Shown here piece by piece: positions 55,520-64,000 of a stretch of 64,000 nucleotides of DNA (position 1 is its first letter; the number at the start of each line of letters is the position of its first letter). The DNA is taken from positions 1,041,415 through 1,105,414 of the forward strand of contig NZ_VANS01000001.1 in the NCBI RefSeq assembly GCF_005887615.1. The letters are read 5' to 3'. This DNA is from Sulfitobacter sabulilitoris. Lineage in GTDB: Bacteria; Pseudomonadota; Alphaproteobacteria; Rhodobacterales; Rhodobacteraceae. Under the pieces are notes generated by a model. It worked only from the letters and a program-made list of their open reading frames with translations, ran no database searches and was not told where the DNA came from. The translations under genes were made by a program, and so were the position numbers.

Positions 55520-57352
55520 TTAATATCCGCTGTCGGTTTCGAGCACGAAATGACCCGGCTCGACCTCGGCATAGCGCGACGGTTCGGCCGCGTAGGTCGT
55601 CGGATGGATGGGCGACGGAATCGGTTTGAAGTTGAGGTCCTTCTCGTCCTTGCGCTTGCGCGGATCGGCGATCGGCACCGCCTTCATCAGGGCCTGCGTA
55701 TAGGGATGCTGCGGGTTTTCGAACACCCGGCGGCGCGGGCCAAGCTCCACGATGCGCCCCAGGTACATCACCCCGACATGGTGGCTGACCCGTTCGACAA
55801 CGGCCATGTCGTGACTGATGAACAGATAGGATATGCCCAGTTCGGCCTGCAGTTCCATCATCAGGTTCAGCACCTGCGCCTGCACCGACACATCAAGCGC
55901 GCTCACCGCCTCGTCGGCGATGATCAGCTTGGGGTTCAGCGCCAGCGCGCGGGCAATGGCGACGCGTTGCCGCTGCCCGCCGGACAGTTCGTGCGGATAG
56001 CGGCGCATGAAGCTGCGCGGCAACTCGACACGGTCGAACAGCATCTTGACCCGGTCGATCACGTCGCCGCCCTTGAGCGTGGCGAAATTGTGGATCGGCT
56101 CGGCCACCTGGTCGGACAGCTGCATCTGCGGGTTAAGCGACGCAAACGGATCCTGGAAGATCATCTGCATGTCGAGCCGCGCCGTCCGCAAAGCCTTGGT
56201 ATCCAGCGCCATGATGTCGGTATCGCCCAGCATCACATGGCCCGAATTCGGCTCGACCAGCCGCAGGATCGACCGTCCGGCGGTGGATTTGCCGCAACCC
56301 GATTCCCCGACAAGGCTCAGCGTCTGACCCTTGTTGATGGTGAACGACACGTCCTCGACCGCGTGCACGTTGGCGACGGTGCGGCGGAAAAAGCCCCCCT
56401 TCACCGGGAACCGCGTGGTCAGGTTCTCCACCCTCAACAGCACCTCGTCGGTGCCCGCGATGGGCTTGATCTCGTCGCCCGCCGTTCCCAGCAGCTTCAT
56501 CGGCTCGGGCAGGTCCTTGCCGGTCATCTCGCCCAGTTTCGGCACGGCCGCCAGCAGCGCCTTGGTATAGGGGTGCTGGGGGGCCTCGAAAATCTGCTCG
56601 ACGGGGCCTTCCTCGACCTTGTTGCCGCGGAACATCACGACCACGCGGTCGGCCATCTGCGCCACCACCGCCATGTCATGCGTGATGAACATCACCGCCG
56701 TGCCCGTTTCACGCTTGAGCCGGTCGATCAGCGCGAGGATTTCCGCCTGGATCGTCACGTCGAGCGCGGTCGTGGGTTCGTCCGCGATCAAAAGACGCGG
56801 CGAGCAGGCCAGCGCAATGGCGATGACCACACGCTGCCGCATCCCGCCCGACAATTCGTGCGGGTATTGCCGCAGGCGGCGCTCAGGCTCCGGAATGCGC
56901 ACCTCGCGCAACAGCTCCAGCGCGCGCGCCTCGGCCTGCGACTTGCTCATGTTCTTGTGCAGCCGCAGGCCTTCGGTCAACTGCCGGCCCACCGTGAACA
57001 CCGGGTTCAGCGCGGTCATCGGCTCCTGAAAGATCATCCCGATCTCGTTGCCGCGAATGCCGCGCATCTTGTCCTGATCGGTTTCGGCCAGATCGATCCG
57101 ATCGCCGTTGCGGCGGTCGAACAGCAGCTTGCCGCCCGCGATCTCTCCGCCGCCGAATTCCACCAGCCGCATAAGCGACAGCGACGACACCGATTTGCCC
57201 GACCCCGATTCTCCCACGACACAGACCGTCTCGCCCGCCGCGATCTCGAACGACACGTCCTCGACGCCGACCACGGGCCCATCCTTGGTCTGAAACTCGA
57301 CCCTCAGCCCCTGGATCTGCGCAATGGGTTCGGCGGTGTGCTGATCGAGCAT
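55520..57352 (-). CDS. Fused double ATPase of a peptide-type ABC transporter
   Basis: The 610-residue protein joins two Dpp/Opp-type ATPases. Half one has GESGSGKS (residues 47-54), LSGGMRQRV and IADEPTTALD. Half two has GESGCGKS, LSGGQRQRV and IADEAVSALDVSVQ; here the second Walker B has A where P is usual, which is common in this type. Each half ends with the oligopeptide-transporter C-terminal motif (HPYTKALLAAVP, HPYTQALMKAVP). It powers the permeases encoded on the other strand, and substrate range is set by the binding protein. First gene of the leftward operon. Confidence 0.95.
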   Translation of the reverse strand: MLDQHTAEPIAQIQGLRVEFQTKDGPVVGVEDVSFEIAAGETVCVVGESGSGKSVSSLSLMRLVEFGGGEIAGGKLLFDRRNGDRIDLAETDQDKMRGIRGNEIGMIFQEPMTALNPVFTVGRQLTEGLRLHKNMSKSQAEARALELLREVRIPEPERRLRQYPHELSGGMRQRVVIAIALACSPRLLIADEPTTALDVTIQAEILALIDRLKRETGTAVMFITHDMAVVAQMADRVVVMFRGNKVEEGPVEQIFEAPQHPYTKALLAAVPKLGEMTGKDLPEPMKLLGTAGDEIKPIAGTDEVLLRVENLTTRFPVKGGFFRRTVANVHAVEDVSFTINKGQTLSLVGESGCGKSTAGRSILRLVEPNSGHVMLGDTDIMALDTKALRTARLDMQMIFQDPFASLNPQMQLSDQVAEPIHNFATLKGGDVIDRVKMLFDRVELPRSFMRRYPHELSGGQRQRVAIARALALNPKLIIADEAVSALDVSVQAQVLNLMMELQAELGISYLFISHDMAVVERVSHHVGVMYLGRIVELGPRRRVFENPQHPYTQALMKAVPIADPRKRKDEKDLNFKPIPSPIHPTTYAAEPSRYAEVEPGHFVLETDSGY

Positions 57353-57643
57353 GAGATGTCCTATCCGGTGGGCTTGGGCGGTGCGATGCGCGACGCTAAG
57401 GCCAAGTCTTGGGCACTGTCAAACCCCGCGGACGGTTTCCCGAGGGCAAGCGATCACAAGGGTTGCAATTTTTGGAAAAACTGCTTCGATATGCGGCATG
57501 CGTCTTGGGGGCGGGCCAAATTACGTCGATTTTTCGATGTGTTATGTGGCAAAGTTCCAGTTCCCCCAATACGTTAACAAACAGTGCCCGACCGTAAATG
57601 CGGCACGTCACGTGACATTCAGATGTCCAACATGGAGTATGAC
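57353..57643. promoter_or_regulatory. Divergent intergenic region of the ABC/amidohydrolase locus
   Basis: The 291-base region holds no gene. Leftward, TTGACA (57422-57417) with TAGCGT 18 bases on (57398-57393) is a fair promoter for the ATPase operon. A perfect GTCACGTGAC palindrome (57607-57616) lies 28 bases before the binding-protein ATG. The middle is AT-rich. I found no confident rightward promoter. Confidence 0.45.
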
Positions 57644-59365
57644 ATGAAACTCAAGACCCTACTGATGGGGGCGATCGCGACAACCGCACTCGTCCCCGCC
57701 GCCTTTGCCGCCGGGCACGAAGGCGAGCGTGGCCGCGACGGCCAGGTCAATATCATTTATTGGCAGGCGCCTTCGATCCTGAACCCGTACCTGTCGGGCG
57801 GTACAAAGGACATCGAATCCGCATCGCTGGTGATCGAACCGCTGGGCCGCTACGACGAAAACGGCGCGCTGGTGCCCTATCTGGCCGCTGAAATCCCCAC
57901 CGTCGAAAACGGCGGCGTGAGCGAAGACCTGACATCGATCACCTGGAAGCTGAAAGAGGGCCTCGTGTGGTCCGACGGCACGCCGGTCACATCGGCGGAC
58001 GTGAAATTCACCGCCGACTACTGCATGCACCCTGAAGGCGGCTGTGCGCAGGGCGCGAAATTCGATGGCGTTACCAACGTCGAGGCGATTGACGATCTGA
58101 CCATCAAGGTCACGTTCAGCCAGCCTCAGCCGAACCCCTACGGCCCCTTCATGGGCGGCCAGTCGCCCATCATCCAGGCCGCGCAGTTCGCCGATTGCCT
58201 TGGTGCCAAGGCGCCCGAGTGCACCGAGGCCAACTTCAACCCCATCGGCACCGGTCCCTTCGTGGTCACGGATTTCCGTCCCAACGACGTGATCCAGATG
58301 GAAGCCAACCCCAACTTCCGCGAAGAGGGCAAGCCGGCCTTCGCCTCGCTCACCTTCAAAGGTGGCGGCGATGCGACGGCGGCGGGCCGCGCGGTGATGG
58401 AGACAGGCGAATTCGACTACGCCTGGAACATGCAGCTTGCGCCCGACGTTCTTGCCAAGATGGCCGAGGGCGGCAAAGGCACGCCGATCGCGGCCTTCGG
58501 TACGCTGGTCGAGCGGATTGAAATGAACCTGACGAACCCGTCGCCCGACCTGCCGCCGGAAACCCGCGCCACCGTGGCGGAGCCGCACCCGATCCTGTCG
58601 GACGAGCGTGTCCGCCGTGCGCTGTCGATGGCCATCGACCGTGAACTGCTGGTCGAAGTGGGCTATGGTCAGGCCGGTCGCCCGACCTGTAACCTCGTTC
58701 CCGCGCCCGCGCTCTACGCCTCCGACAACACGGAGTGCCTGACGCAGGATCTGGACGGCGCCCGCGCGCTGCTGGACGAGGCCGGCTGGACCGACAGCGA
58801 TGGCGACGGTGTGCGCGACAAGGACGGCATGAAGCTGTCGCTGCTCTACCAGACATCGACCAACGCCGTACGCCAGGACTTCCAGGCCCTGATCAAGGAT
58901 TGGTGGAGCCAGATCGGCGTCGAAACCGAGCTGCGCAACCTCGATGCGTCGGTGTTCTTCGGGGGTGACCCCGGATCGCCCGACACGTTCCAGAAGTTCT
59001 ATGCGGACGTGGAAATGTACGCCAACAACTTCGACGGCACCGATCCGCAGGCCTATCTGTCGGCCTATCGCTGCGGCAACGAGCCCAAGCCCTCGAGCCA
59101 GTGGCAGGGTGAGAACATCAACCGCTTCTGCGACCCCGAGTACGACGCGCTGCTGGACGAACTGGCCCGCACCGGTGAACTCGACAAGCGCGGCGAGATC
59201 GCCAAGAAGCTCAACGACATGCTGACCAAGGACAGCATGACGATCGTTCCGCTGGTCGACCGTGGCCGCGTGTCGGCGGCCTCCAACACGCTGGGCGGCG
59301 TGATCCTGAACACCTGGGATTCCGAGCTTTGGAACGTGGCGGACTGGTATCGCATCAAGGAATAA
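57644..59365 (+). CDS. Peptide-type ABC transporter substrate-binding protein
   Basis: The 573-residue periplasmic binding protein (SBP_bac_5 family) has a signal peptide MKLKTLLMGAIATTALVPAA, with cleavage near AFA-AGH. The mature pattern is PSILNPYLSGGTKDIESASL, TWKLKEGLVWSDGTPVTSADVKF, GTGPFVVTDF and VRRALSMAIDRELLVEVGYG. A short Asp-rich segment DSDGDGVRDKDG could bind calcium. GGAG lies six bases before the ATG at 57644; the frame back to 57584 is not used. Ligand unknown; the linked enzymes suggest modified amino acids or short peptides. Confidence 0.93.
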   Translation: MKLKTLLMGAIATTALVPAAFAAGHEGERGRDGQVNIIYWQAPSILNPYLSGGTKDIESASLVIEPLGRYDENGALVPYLAAEIPTVENGGVSEDLTSITWKLKEGLVWSDGTPVTSADVKFTADYCMHPEGGCAQGAKFDGVTNVEAIDDLTIKVTFSQPQPNPYGPFMGGQSPIIQAAQFADCLGAKAPECTEANFNPIGTGPFVVTDFRPNDVIQMEANPNFREEGKPAFASLTFKGGGDATAAGRAVMETGEFDYAWNMQLAPDVLAKMAEGGKGTPIAAFGTLVERIEMNLTNPSPDLPPETRATVAEPHPILSDERVRRALSMAIDRELLVEVGYGQAGRPTCNLVPAPALYASDNTECLTQDLDGARALLDEAGWTDSDGDGVRDKDGMKLSLLYQTSTNAVRQDFQALIKDWWSQIGVETELRNLDASVFFGGDPGSPDTFQKFYADVEMYANNFDGTDPQAYLSAYRCGNEPKPSSQWQGENINRFCDPEYDALLDELARTGELDKRGEIAKKLNDMLTKDSMTIVPLVDRGRVSAASNTLGGVILNTWDSELWNVADWYRIKE

Positions 59366-59378
59366 GGGACCGACCCCG

Positions 59379-59406
59379 GGGGGCCGCGTGTTGCCACGCG
59401 GTCCCC
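59379..59406 (+). terminator. Hairpin between binding protein and permease genes
   Basis: A 12-bp stem of GGGG-G-CCGCGTG (59379-59390) with CACGCGG-T-CCCC (59395-59406), one G-T pair and a TTGC loop, lies just after the binding-protein stop. There is no T tract. Such hairpins often protect the binding-protein mRNA and reduce permease expression. Confidence 0.6.
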
Positions 59407-59494
59407 TGCCTTCTTCCATGGGCAAGGCGCATCGGTTCTTCGCGGTGCCTTGCCTGACCTGTTTTCCCAAGACTGACGTACAAAGGCGTAGTAG

Positions 59495-60502
59495 ATGCTG
59501 ACCTTCACGATACGACGACTGGTCCTGTCGATCCCGACGCTTTTGTTCATCAGCCTGGTCATTTTCATGCTGCTGCAACTGGCCCCCGGCGACCCGATGG
59601 CGCAGGTGCCGCTGACCGTTCCGCCCGAAGTGAAACAGAAGATGCGCGAGGCGCTTGGCCTGGGGGCACCGGTGCATGTCCAGTACTGGAAATGGCTGGT
59701 GCAGTTCTTCTGGATCGAACCGCAGGTGCTGATCGACCACTGGTTCGGCACCGCCCTGTCCGAAGGCAAGCTGCGCGTCATCAGCTGGCAGACCCGCAGC
59801 CCGGTGATGGACATCGTGATGCAGCGGATGCCGCAGACGCTGTGGGTCGTGGGAATGTCCTATGTCGTCGGCATCCTGATCGCCCTGCCGATCGGCATCT
59901 ATTCGGCCTACCGGCAATATTCAGTCTTTGACCAGGTCGGCACCTTCGTGTCGATGATCGGCTTTTCGGTGCCGCCGTTTTTTTCAGGCGTCGTGGTCAT
60001 CGTCCTGTTTTCGGTGCAGCTTGGCTGGTTCCCGTCGATCTACGACACCACCCATGTCGTTACCGACTGGGACAGCTTCGTGATCCAGTTCAAGCAGATG
60101 ATCATGCCCGTGATGGTGCTGGCGTTGCAGACCACGGCCCAGATCAGCCGCTTCATGCGCGCCTCGATGCTCGACAACCTCAACCAGGATTACGTGCGCA
60201 CCGCCCGCGCCAAGGGCCTGCGCGAAAGCGCGGTGGTGCTGGTGCATGTTTTGCGCAATTCGATGATCCCGGTGATCACGGTCATCGCCTTGGGCATTCC
60301 GGGGATCTTCGGCGGCGCGATCATCACCGAGACACTCTTCAAGGTGAACGGCATCGGCCAGCTTTTGTTGACCGCGCTCTTTGCCAACGACCTGCCGATG
60401 GTCATGACCCTGACCTTCATCTTCGCCATCCTGATCGTGCTGTTCAACCTGATCGCGGATGTGCTTTACGGCGTGCTTGACCCAAGGATCCGCTATGACT
60501 GA
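59495..60502 (+). CDS. ABC transporter permease, DppB type
   Basis: The 335-residue inner-membrane permease has six or so helices and the EAA-type cytoplasmic loop SRFMRASMLDNLNQDYVRTARAKGLRESAV. It starts MLTFTIRRLVLSIPTLLFIS and ends YGVLDPRIRYD. The 129-base gap after the binding protein carries a hairpin. An extra region before the second helix (WFGTALSEGKLRVISWQTRSP) is typical of this type. It pairs with the overlapping downstream permease. Confidence 0.95.
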   Translation: MLTFTIRRLVLSIPTLLFISLVIFMLLQLAPGDPMAQVPLTVPPEVKQKMREALGLGAPVHVQYWKWLVQFFWIEPQVLIDHWFGTALSEGKLRVISWQTRSPVMDIVMQRMPQTLWVVGMSYVVGILIALPIGIYSAYRQYSVFDQVGTFVSMIGFSVPPFFSGVVVIVLFSVQLGWFPSIYDTTHVVTDWDSFVIQFKQMIMPVMVLALQTTAQISRFMRASMLDNLNQDYVRTARAKGLRESAVVLVHVLRNSMIPVITVIALGIPGIFGGAIITETLFKVNGIGQLLLTALFANDLPMVMTLTFIFAILIVLFNLIADVLYGVLDPRIRYD

Positions 60503-61487
60503 TCAATCCGTAAACGCCGCCGCCACCGAGATGGAGCTCTACGGCGCGCTCAAGGACAAGGAACCGCCCAAGGAGCCGCGCAGCCAGTGGCGCGACGTCT
60601 GGGACCAGTTCAAGAAGCACAAGGGCGCGCTGATCGGCGGGGGGTTCTTGCTGTTCATCACGCTGTTCGTGCTGGTCGGGCCCTACATCTGGCAGATCGA
60701 CCCGAAAAAGCTCGATATCCGCAACAAGGATCTGCGCCCGATCTACACCTTGCTGTGGGATGGCGACGCGCGCACCCTGTGGTCGCGTCCCTTTGGCACC
60801 GACAACCTGGGCCGCGACATCATGGCGACGCTGATCGCCGGCGGCCGCGCGTCAATGGCCGTGGGCTGGATGGCGATGGTCCTGTCGCTGGTCATCGGAA
60901 CGGCCGTCGGCGTGTTCGCGGGCTATTTCAAGCGGCTGGACGGCATCCTGATGCGTCTGACGGACCTGTTCCTGTCGCTGCCCATCCTGCCGCTGCTGCT
61001 GGTCGCGGTCACGCTCTTTCGCCAACCGCTGCGCGCGGCACTGGGCCCCGAGGGCGGCATGTTCATCCTGATCGTCGGTGTCATCGGCCTGACCTCGTGG
61101 ATGCCCACCGCGCGGATCGTGCGGGGCGAGATCCTGGCGCTCAAGGAACGCGAATTCATCCTCGCCGCCCGCTCCATCGGCACCACGTCCTCGGCGATCA
61201 TTCGACGGCACCTGTTGCCCAACGTGGTGTCGCCCATCATGGTCTCGGCGACGCTGGGCCTCGCCGTGGCGATCATCACCGAAAGCGCGCTGTCGTTCCT
61301 GGGCGTCGGTTTCCCGTCGGACTTTCCCACCTGGGGCAAGCTTCTGTCGGACGCGGTGCCGCGCATGACCGAGTTTCCCGAACGCGTGATGCTGCCCGGC
61401 ATCCTGATCTCGCTGACGGTTCTGAGCGTGAACTACCTGGGCGACGGTCTGCGCGACGCGCTGGATCCGCGTATTCGCGGACGCTGA
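60495..61487 (+). CDS. ABC transporter permease, DppC type
   Basis: The 330-residue permease has a charged N-terminus, about six helices and the loop REFILAARSIGTTSSAIIRRHLLPN. Other family marks are RPFGTDNLGRDIMATLIAGGRASM and the end DGLRDALDPRIRGR. The ATG at 60495 overlaps the upstream stop by eight bases, so the permeases are co-translated. With the binding protein and fused ATPase it completes a Dpp/Opp-type importer. Confidence 0.95.
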   Translation: MTDQSVNAAATEMELYGALKDKEPPKEPRSQWRDVWDQFKKHKGALIGGGFLLFITLFVLVGPYIWQIDPKKLDIRNKDLRPIYTLLWDGDARTLWSRPFGTDNLGRDIMATLIAGGRASMAVGWMAMVLSLVIGTAVGVFAGYFKRLDGILMRLTDLFLSLPILPLLLVAVTLFRQPLRAALGPEGGMFILIVGVIGLTSWMPTARIVRGEILALKEREFILAARSIGTTSSAIIRRHLLPNVVSPIMVSATLGLAVAIITESALSFLGVGFPSDFPTWGKLLSDAVPRMTEFPERVMLPGILISLTVLSVNYLGDGLRDALDPRIRGR

Positions 61488-61497
61488 AACCCCGCCT

Positions 61498-61534
61498 GCC
61501 CGCCGTGCGCGCCCGACACCGGGGCGCGGCGGGC
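61498..61534. terminator. Hairpin between convergent genes
   Basis: GCCCGCCG (61498-61505) pairs with CGGCGGGC (61527-61534), continued after a bulge by CGCCC with GGGCG. It lies between the permease and the DUF3422 gene. GC-rich, no T tract on either strand. Confidence 0.5.
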
Positions 61535-61544
61535 GCGCATCGCG

Positions 61545-62828
61545 CTATTCGACCGAAGCGCGCAGTCGCCGGATCATCCACCACACCAGCAAGACCACAG
61601 GCAGGGTGACAAGCGCTGTCAGCATCCCTTTGCTGACCCCCACCGCGTCGGTCAGCGGATAGAGCAGATACCCCGCCAGCGACACCGCGTAATAGCTGAT
61701 CGCCACCACCGACAGCCCTTCGACCGTGCGCTGCAGACGCAGTTGCAGGTCAGAGCGCTTGTCCATGCTCTCCAGCAGCGCCTGGTTCTGCGCCGAGCGT
61801 TCCACATCGACCCGCGTGCGCAACAGGTTCGAGGCGCGGATCGACCGGTTGGACATCGCGGCCAGCCGACCTTCGGCGGATTTGACGGTGCGCATCGCCG
61901 GCTCGTAGCGGCGCATCATGAATTCGCCAAAGCTTTGCCGGCCTTGGAAACGCGCCTCGCGCAGGGCCTCGATCCGCTGGTTCACGATCGCCTCGTAGGC
62001 GCCCGTCGCGCCAAAACGGAACGACGACTTGGCCGACAGCGTCTCAAGCTCCGCCGAGATCGTCAGCAAATCGTGCAGGGTCCGTTCCGCAGGGGCGCTT
62101 TCGTCGGTCATGGCGCTCATCAGACCGGTAAGCCGCGTATCGAGCGTGTTCAGCTTGGGCTGCAGGGATCGCACACGCGCAAAGCCGAGCATCGACATGC
62201 TTTTGTAGGTCTCGATCTCGCACAGGCGTTGAACGATGCGCCCGGTTCGCCGGGCGCCGGTGCCGGGGCTGACAAACACCGCAAAACGCATGTGCCCCGA
62301 GGTATCGATGCGGAAATCGCCCGCCACGATGGCGTGATCGTCCAGAACGCAGGACACCGCGAGGCTCTCCGAGACGAACCAGTCCTCCAACCGCTCCGTC
62401 ACCTCGGCGTCGGCAGCGGGACGTTCGACCACCTGCATCACCACCGATGTGATCCGCTGACCCGGCGCATCGTCAAGCCACTCGGAGGGAAAGATGTCGA
62501 ACACCGAGGGGTCGAACACACGTTCCCCGTTTGCGGTTGAAAACGCCGTATAGGTCACGAATTCAGTGTGTTGTTCCCATTTCAGCCAATGCTTGCCGAT
62601 CTGCCCGTACCAATGCGTCGCCCCCGGCTGCGGATGCGATGCGCCATGCCGGTCCAACAACCGCGTCAGATGCGCCAGGTCGACGCTCCGGTCGCGGCTG
62701 ACGGCATCGTTGGGTTGCTTGAACGCCAGATACGCGGCGGCACAGGGCGCCGTCATCGACGGAAAAGGGCGCGCATGCAGTTCGTTTGCCAGTTTGTACC
62801 GCAGGGGATGATCGGTGATGGGCGACAT
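61545..62828 (-). CDS. DUF3422 family membrane protein
   Basis: The 427-residue protein opens HPLRYKLANELHARPFPS and has KQPNDAVSRDRSVDLAHLTRLL. The middle is helical, and two C-terminal membrane helices (VVAISYYAVSLAGYLLYPL, MLTALVTLPVVLLVWWMIRRL) close it. This pattern marks DUF3422, of unknown function. A coiled-coil-like stretch rich in Arg precedes the helices. The ATG at 62828 has GGAG seven bases upstream; a TTG two codons earlier is less likely. It stands alone, with a 256-base AT-rich gap to the MATE gene that holds no gene or clear promoter. Confidence 0.85.
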   Translation of the reverse strand: MSPITDHPLRYKLANELHARPFPSMTAPCAAAYLAFKQPNDAVSRDRSVDLAHLTRLLDRHGASHPQPGATHWYGQIGKHWLKWEQHTEFVTYTAFSTANGERVFDPSVFDIFPSEWLDDAPGQRITSVVMQVVERPAADAEVTERLEDWFVSESLAVSCVLDDHAIVAGDFRIDTSGHMRFAVFVSPGTGARRTGRIVQRLCEIETYKSMSMLGFARVRSLQPKLNTLDTRLTGLMSAMTDESAPAERTLHDLLTISAELETLSAKSSFRFGATGAYEAIVNQRIEALREARFQGRQSFGEFMMRRYEPAMRTVKSAEGRLAAMSNRSIRASNLLRTRVDVERSAQNQALLESMDKRSDLQLRLQRTVEGLSVVAISYYAVSLAGYLLYPLTDAVGVSKGMLTALVTLPVVLLVWWMIRRLRASVE

Positions 62829-63084
62829 TCTCAAGCTCCGTTGTTGCAGTCAGACTTAGCCGGCTGCGCCCGCAAGTCAACAAATTTAACATTCTTTATC
62901 AATGCGTTATGTGAATGCAATGGTATACCGCGCCGATCGTGCCGCAGAATCCGGCCCTGAAAGGCCGCGCGCCGCCACACCGGCGCAGGGCCGCGGTGCG
63001 ATGGCGGGCTGGGCGATGGGGGTCGGCGCGCTATATCGTGCGCGTGGCCATGGCAGGCCGCTGACCCCACGCAAAGGCGGACCA

Positions 63085-64000
63085 ATGGCTGACAAGACAT
63101 CCCAAGACCTGACCACCGGCCCGGTGTGGCGCGCGCTGGCCACCATGTCCGCCCCGATGAGCTTTGGCATCTTCGCGGTACTCAGTGTCGGTCTGGCCGA
63201 TGCCTATTTTCTCGGTCAGGTGGGCGGCGCGGCGCTGGCGGCGGTCGGCTTCATCTATCCGGTCACGACCGCGGTCACCTCGCTGTCCATCGGGCTGAGC
63301 GCCGGGGCGAATGCCGCCCTCAGCCAGGGCGTGGGCCGCGGCGACAGCGACGACGACACCCGGCGGCTGGGACTTCATGCCATCGGCCTCGGCCTGATCC
63401 TGTCGGGCCTCGTGGCGCTGGGTGTCTGGGCGGTCTATCCCCTTTTGTTCGGCGCGATGGGGGCCAGCGGCAACGTGATGCCGCAGATCGCCGGGTACAT
63501 CCCGGTCTGGGCGGTCAGCTTTCCGTTTCTGGTGGTGATGATGATCACCAATTCGGTATTTCGCAGCCATGGCGACAGCCTGACGGCGGCCTGGATCATG
63601 GTGCTGGCGGCGGTGGTGAACGTCGGTCTCGATCCGCTGCTGATCTTTGGACTGTGGGGCCTGCCCGAAATGGGCACCCAAGGGGCCGCCACGGCCACCC
63701 TGATCGGGCGCGTGATCGCCGTGGTGCTGGCGCTGTTCATCGCGTGGCGGCGCGGTTTGCTGGGGGTCTGCGGCAACGTGCTTGACGGCGCGCTGGCCTC
63801 GGCGCGCAAGATCCTGAGCGTCGGCCTGCCGGCGTCCTTTTCCAACGCGATCAACCCGGCCGGCATGGCACTGGTCACGGCAGCTGTGGCGACGGTGGGC
63901 GAAACGGCGGTAGCCGGGTTCGGCGCGGCCACGCGGGTGCAGTCGATGGCGCTGGTGCCGCTGCTGGCGCTGTCCGCGGGGATCGGCCCGGTGGTGGGCC
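63085..64000 (+). CDS. MATE-family efflux transporter, truncated by window edge
   Basis: The reading frame opens at ATG 63085 and runs to the right edge, giving 305 residues of what is normally about 450. Helices follow the MATE pattern: WRALATMSAPMSFGIFAVLSVGLADAYFLGQVG, AAVGFIYPVTTAVTSLSIGLSAGANAALSQGVGRG, PVWAVSFPFLVVMMITNSVFRSHG, AAVVNVGLDPLLIFG, and a second-half repeat GLPASFSNAINPAGMALVTAAVA. These proteins export drugs or metabolites using Na+ or H+. AAAGG lies about eight bases before the ATG. Confidence 0.93.
   Translation, partial: MADKTSQDLTTGPVWRALATMSAPMSFGIFAVLSVGLADAYFLGQVGGAALAAVGFIYPVTTAVTSLSIGLSAGANAALSQGVGRGDSDDDTRRLGLHAIGLGLILSGLVALGVWAVYPLLFGAMGASGNVMPQIAGYIPVWAVSFPFLVVMMITNSVFRSHGDSLTAAWIMVLAAVVNVGLDPLLIFGLWGLPEMGTQGAATATLIGRVIAVVLALFIAWRRGLLGVCGNVLDGALASARKILSVGLPASFSNAINPAGMALVTAAVATVGETAVAGFGAATRVQSMALVPLLALSAGIGPVVG

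Noticed and set aside
54890-57577. Plus-strand ORF of 895 codons opposite the ATPase and SDR genes
   Set aside because: It is the antisense shadow of two well-supported genes, with no domain and biased composition.
57659-59917. Minus-strand ORF of 752 codons opposite the binding-protein gene
   Set aside because: Antisense shadow; the binding protein has a signal peptide, ribosome site and full family match.
62829-63084. AT-rich stretch with TTGACT and TATACC as possible promoters
   Set aside because: No -35/-10 pair with acceptable spacing and match was found for either the DUF3422 or the MATE gene, so no promoter is called.

Overview
The window is a chromosomal segment of a GC-rich alphaproteobacterium. 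It is most likely a member of the Rhodobacteraceae (Roseobacter group). The evidence is the gene content: a complete 14-gene nuo operon interrupted by small genes of the DUF5333 and DUF5337 type, the nuoN-birA-coaX-rnj order, a leucine-degradation operon, a Hint-domain protein and a DUF3422 protein. I saw no rRNA, tRNA, CRISPR array, insertion sequence, integrase or phage gene. Gene density is high, many neighbours overlap by 1 or 4 bases, and no gene-free stretch reaches 300 bases.

Layout. Bases 1-6700 hold a Hint-domain protein cut by the left edge, a small NTF2-like protein, release factor RF3 (prfC) overlapping a family-2 glycosyltransferase, a DEAD-box RNA helicase with a repetitive basic tail, and an anchored protein of unknown function. 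Bases 6777-28768 (minus strand) form one long run, nuoA to nuoN and then birA, coaX and rnj. It encodes respiratory complex I, biotin protein ligase, pantothenate kinase and RNase J. Ten non-nuo reading frames lie inside it: two very small coupled ORFs, a membrane protein that shares its C-terminal domain with the NuoE extension, a DUF5337 protein, a MAPEG protein, a DUF3291 protein, two lipoproteins, a DUF5333 protein and a carboxymuconolactone-decarboxylase-like protein. A sigma-70-like promoter bracketed by a 9-bp inverted repeat lies upstream of nuoA.

Bases 29568-38811 (minus strand) are a leucine/isovalerate catabolic operon: isovaleryl-CoA dehydrogenase, a small anchored protein, an acyl-CoA synthetase, both subunits of methylcrotonyl-CoA carboxylase, a glutathione S-transferase, HMG-CoA lyase and an enoyl-CoA hydratase. 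Its promoter carries a perfect TGAACA-N2-TGTTCA palindrome over the predicted start of transcription, which looks like a repressor site. BirA from the nuo run would supply the biotinylation that the carboxylase needs.

Bases 38984-49829 are mixed housekeeping: a PNPOx-like protein, a CreA-like protein, a DegT-type aminotransferase, a HAD phosphatase, glmU-glmS (UDP-GlcNAc synthesis), an AlkD-like protein, a lipoprotein, moaA, and waaA plus a glycosyltransferase for the LPS core.

Bases 49869-61487 are a divergent uptake and catabolic locus. A peptide-type ABC transporter (binding protein and two permeases rightward, fused double ATPase leftward) sits with a short-chain dehydrogenase, an ArgE-like deacylase, a DAO-type FAD oxidoreductase and two tandem M20 amidohydrolases. 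I infer import of an N-acylated or amide-blocked amino acid or short peptide, followed by deacylation and oxidation. The window ends with a DUF3422 membrane protein and a truncated MATE transporter.

The most unusual features are the accessory genes inside nuo, the domain shared by NuoE and its neighbour, the palindromic operator of the leucine operon, and the divergent amidohydrolase/ABC locus.
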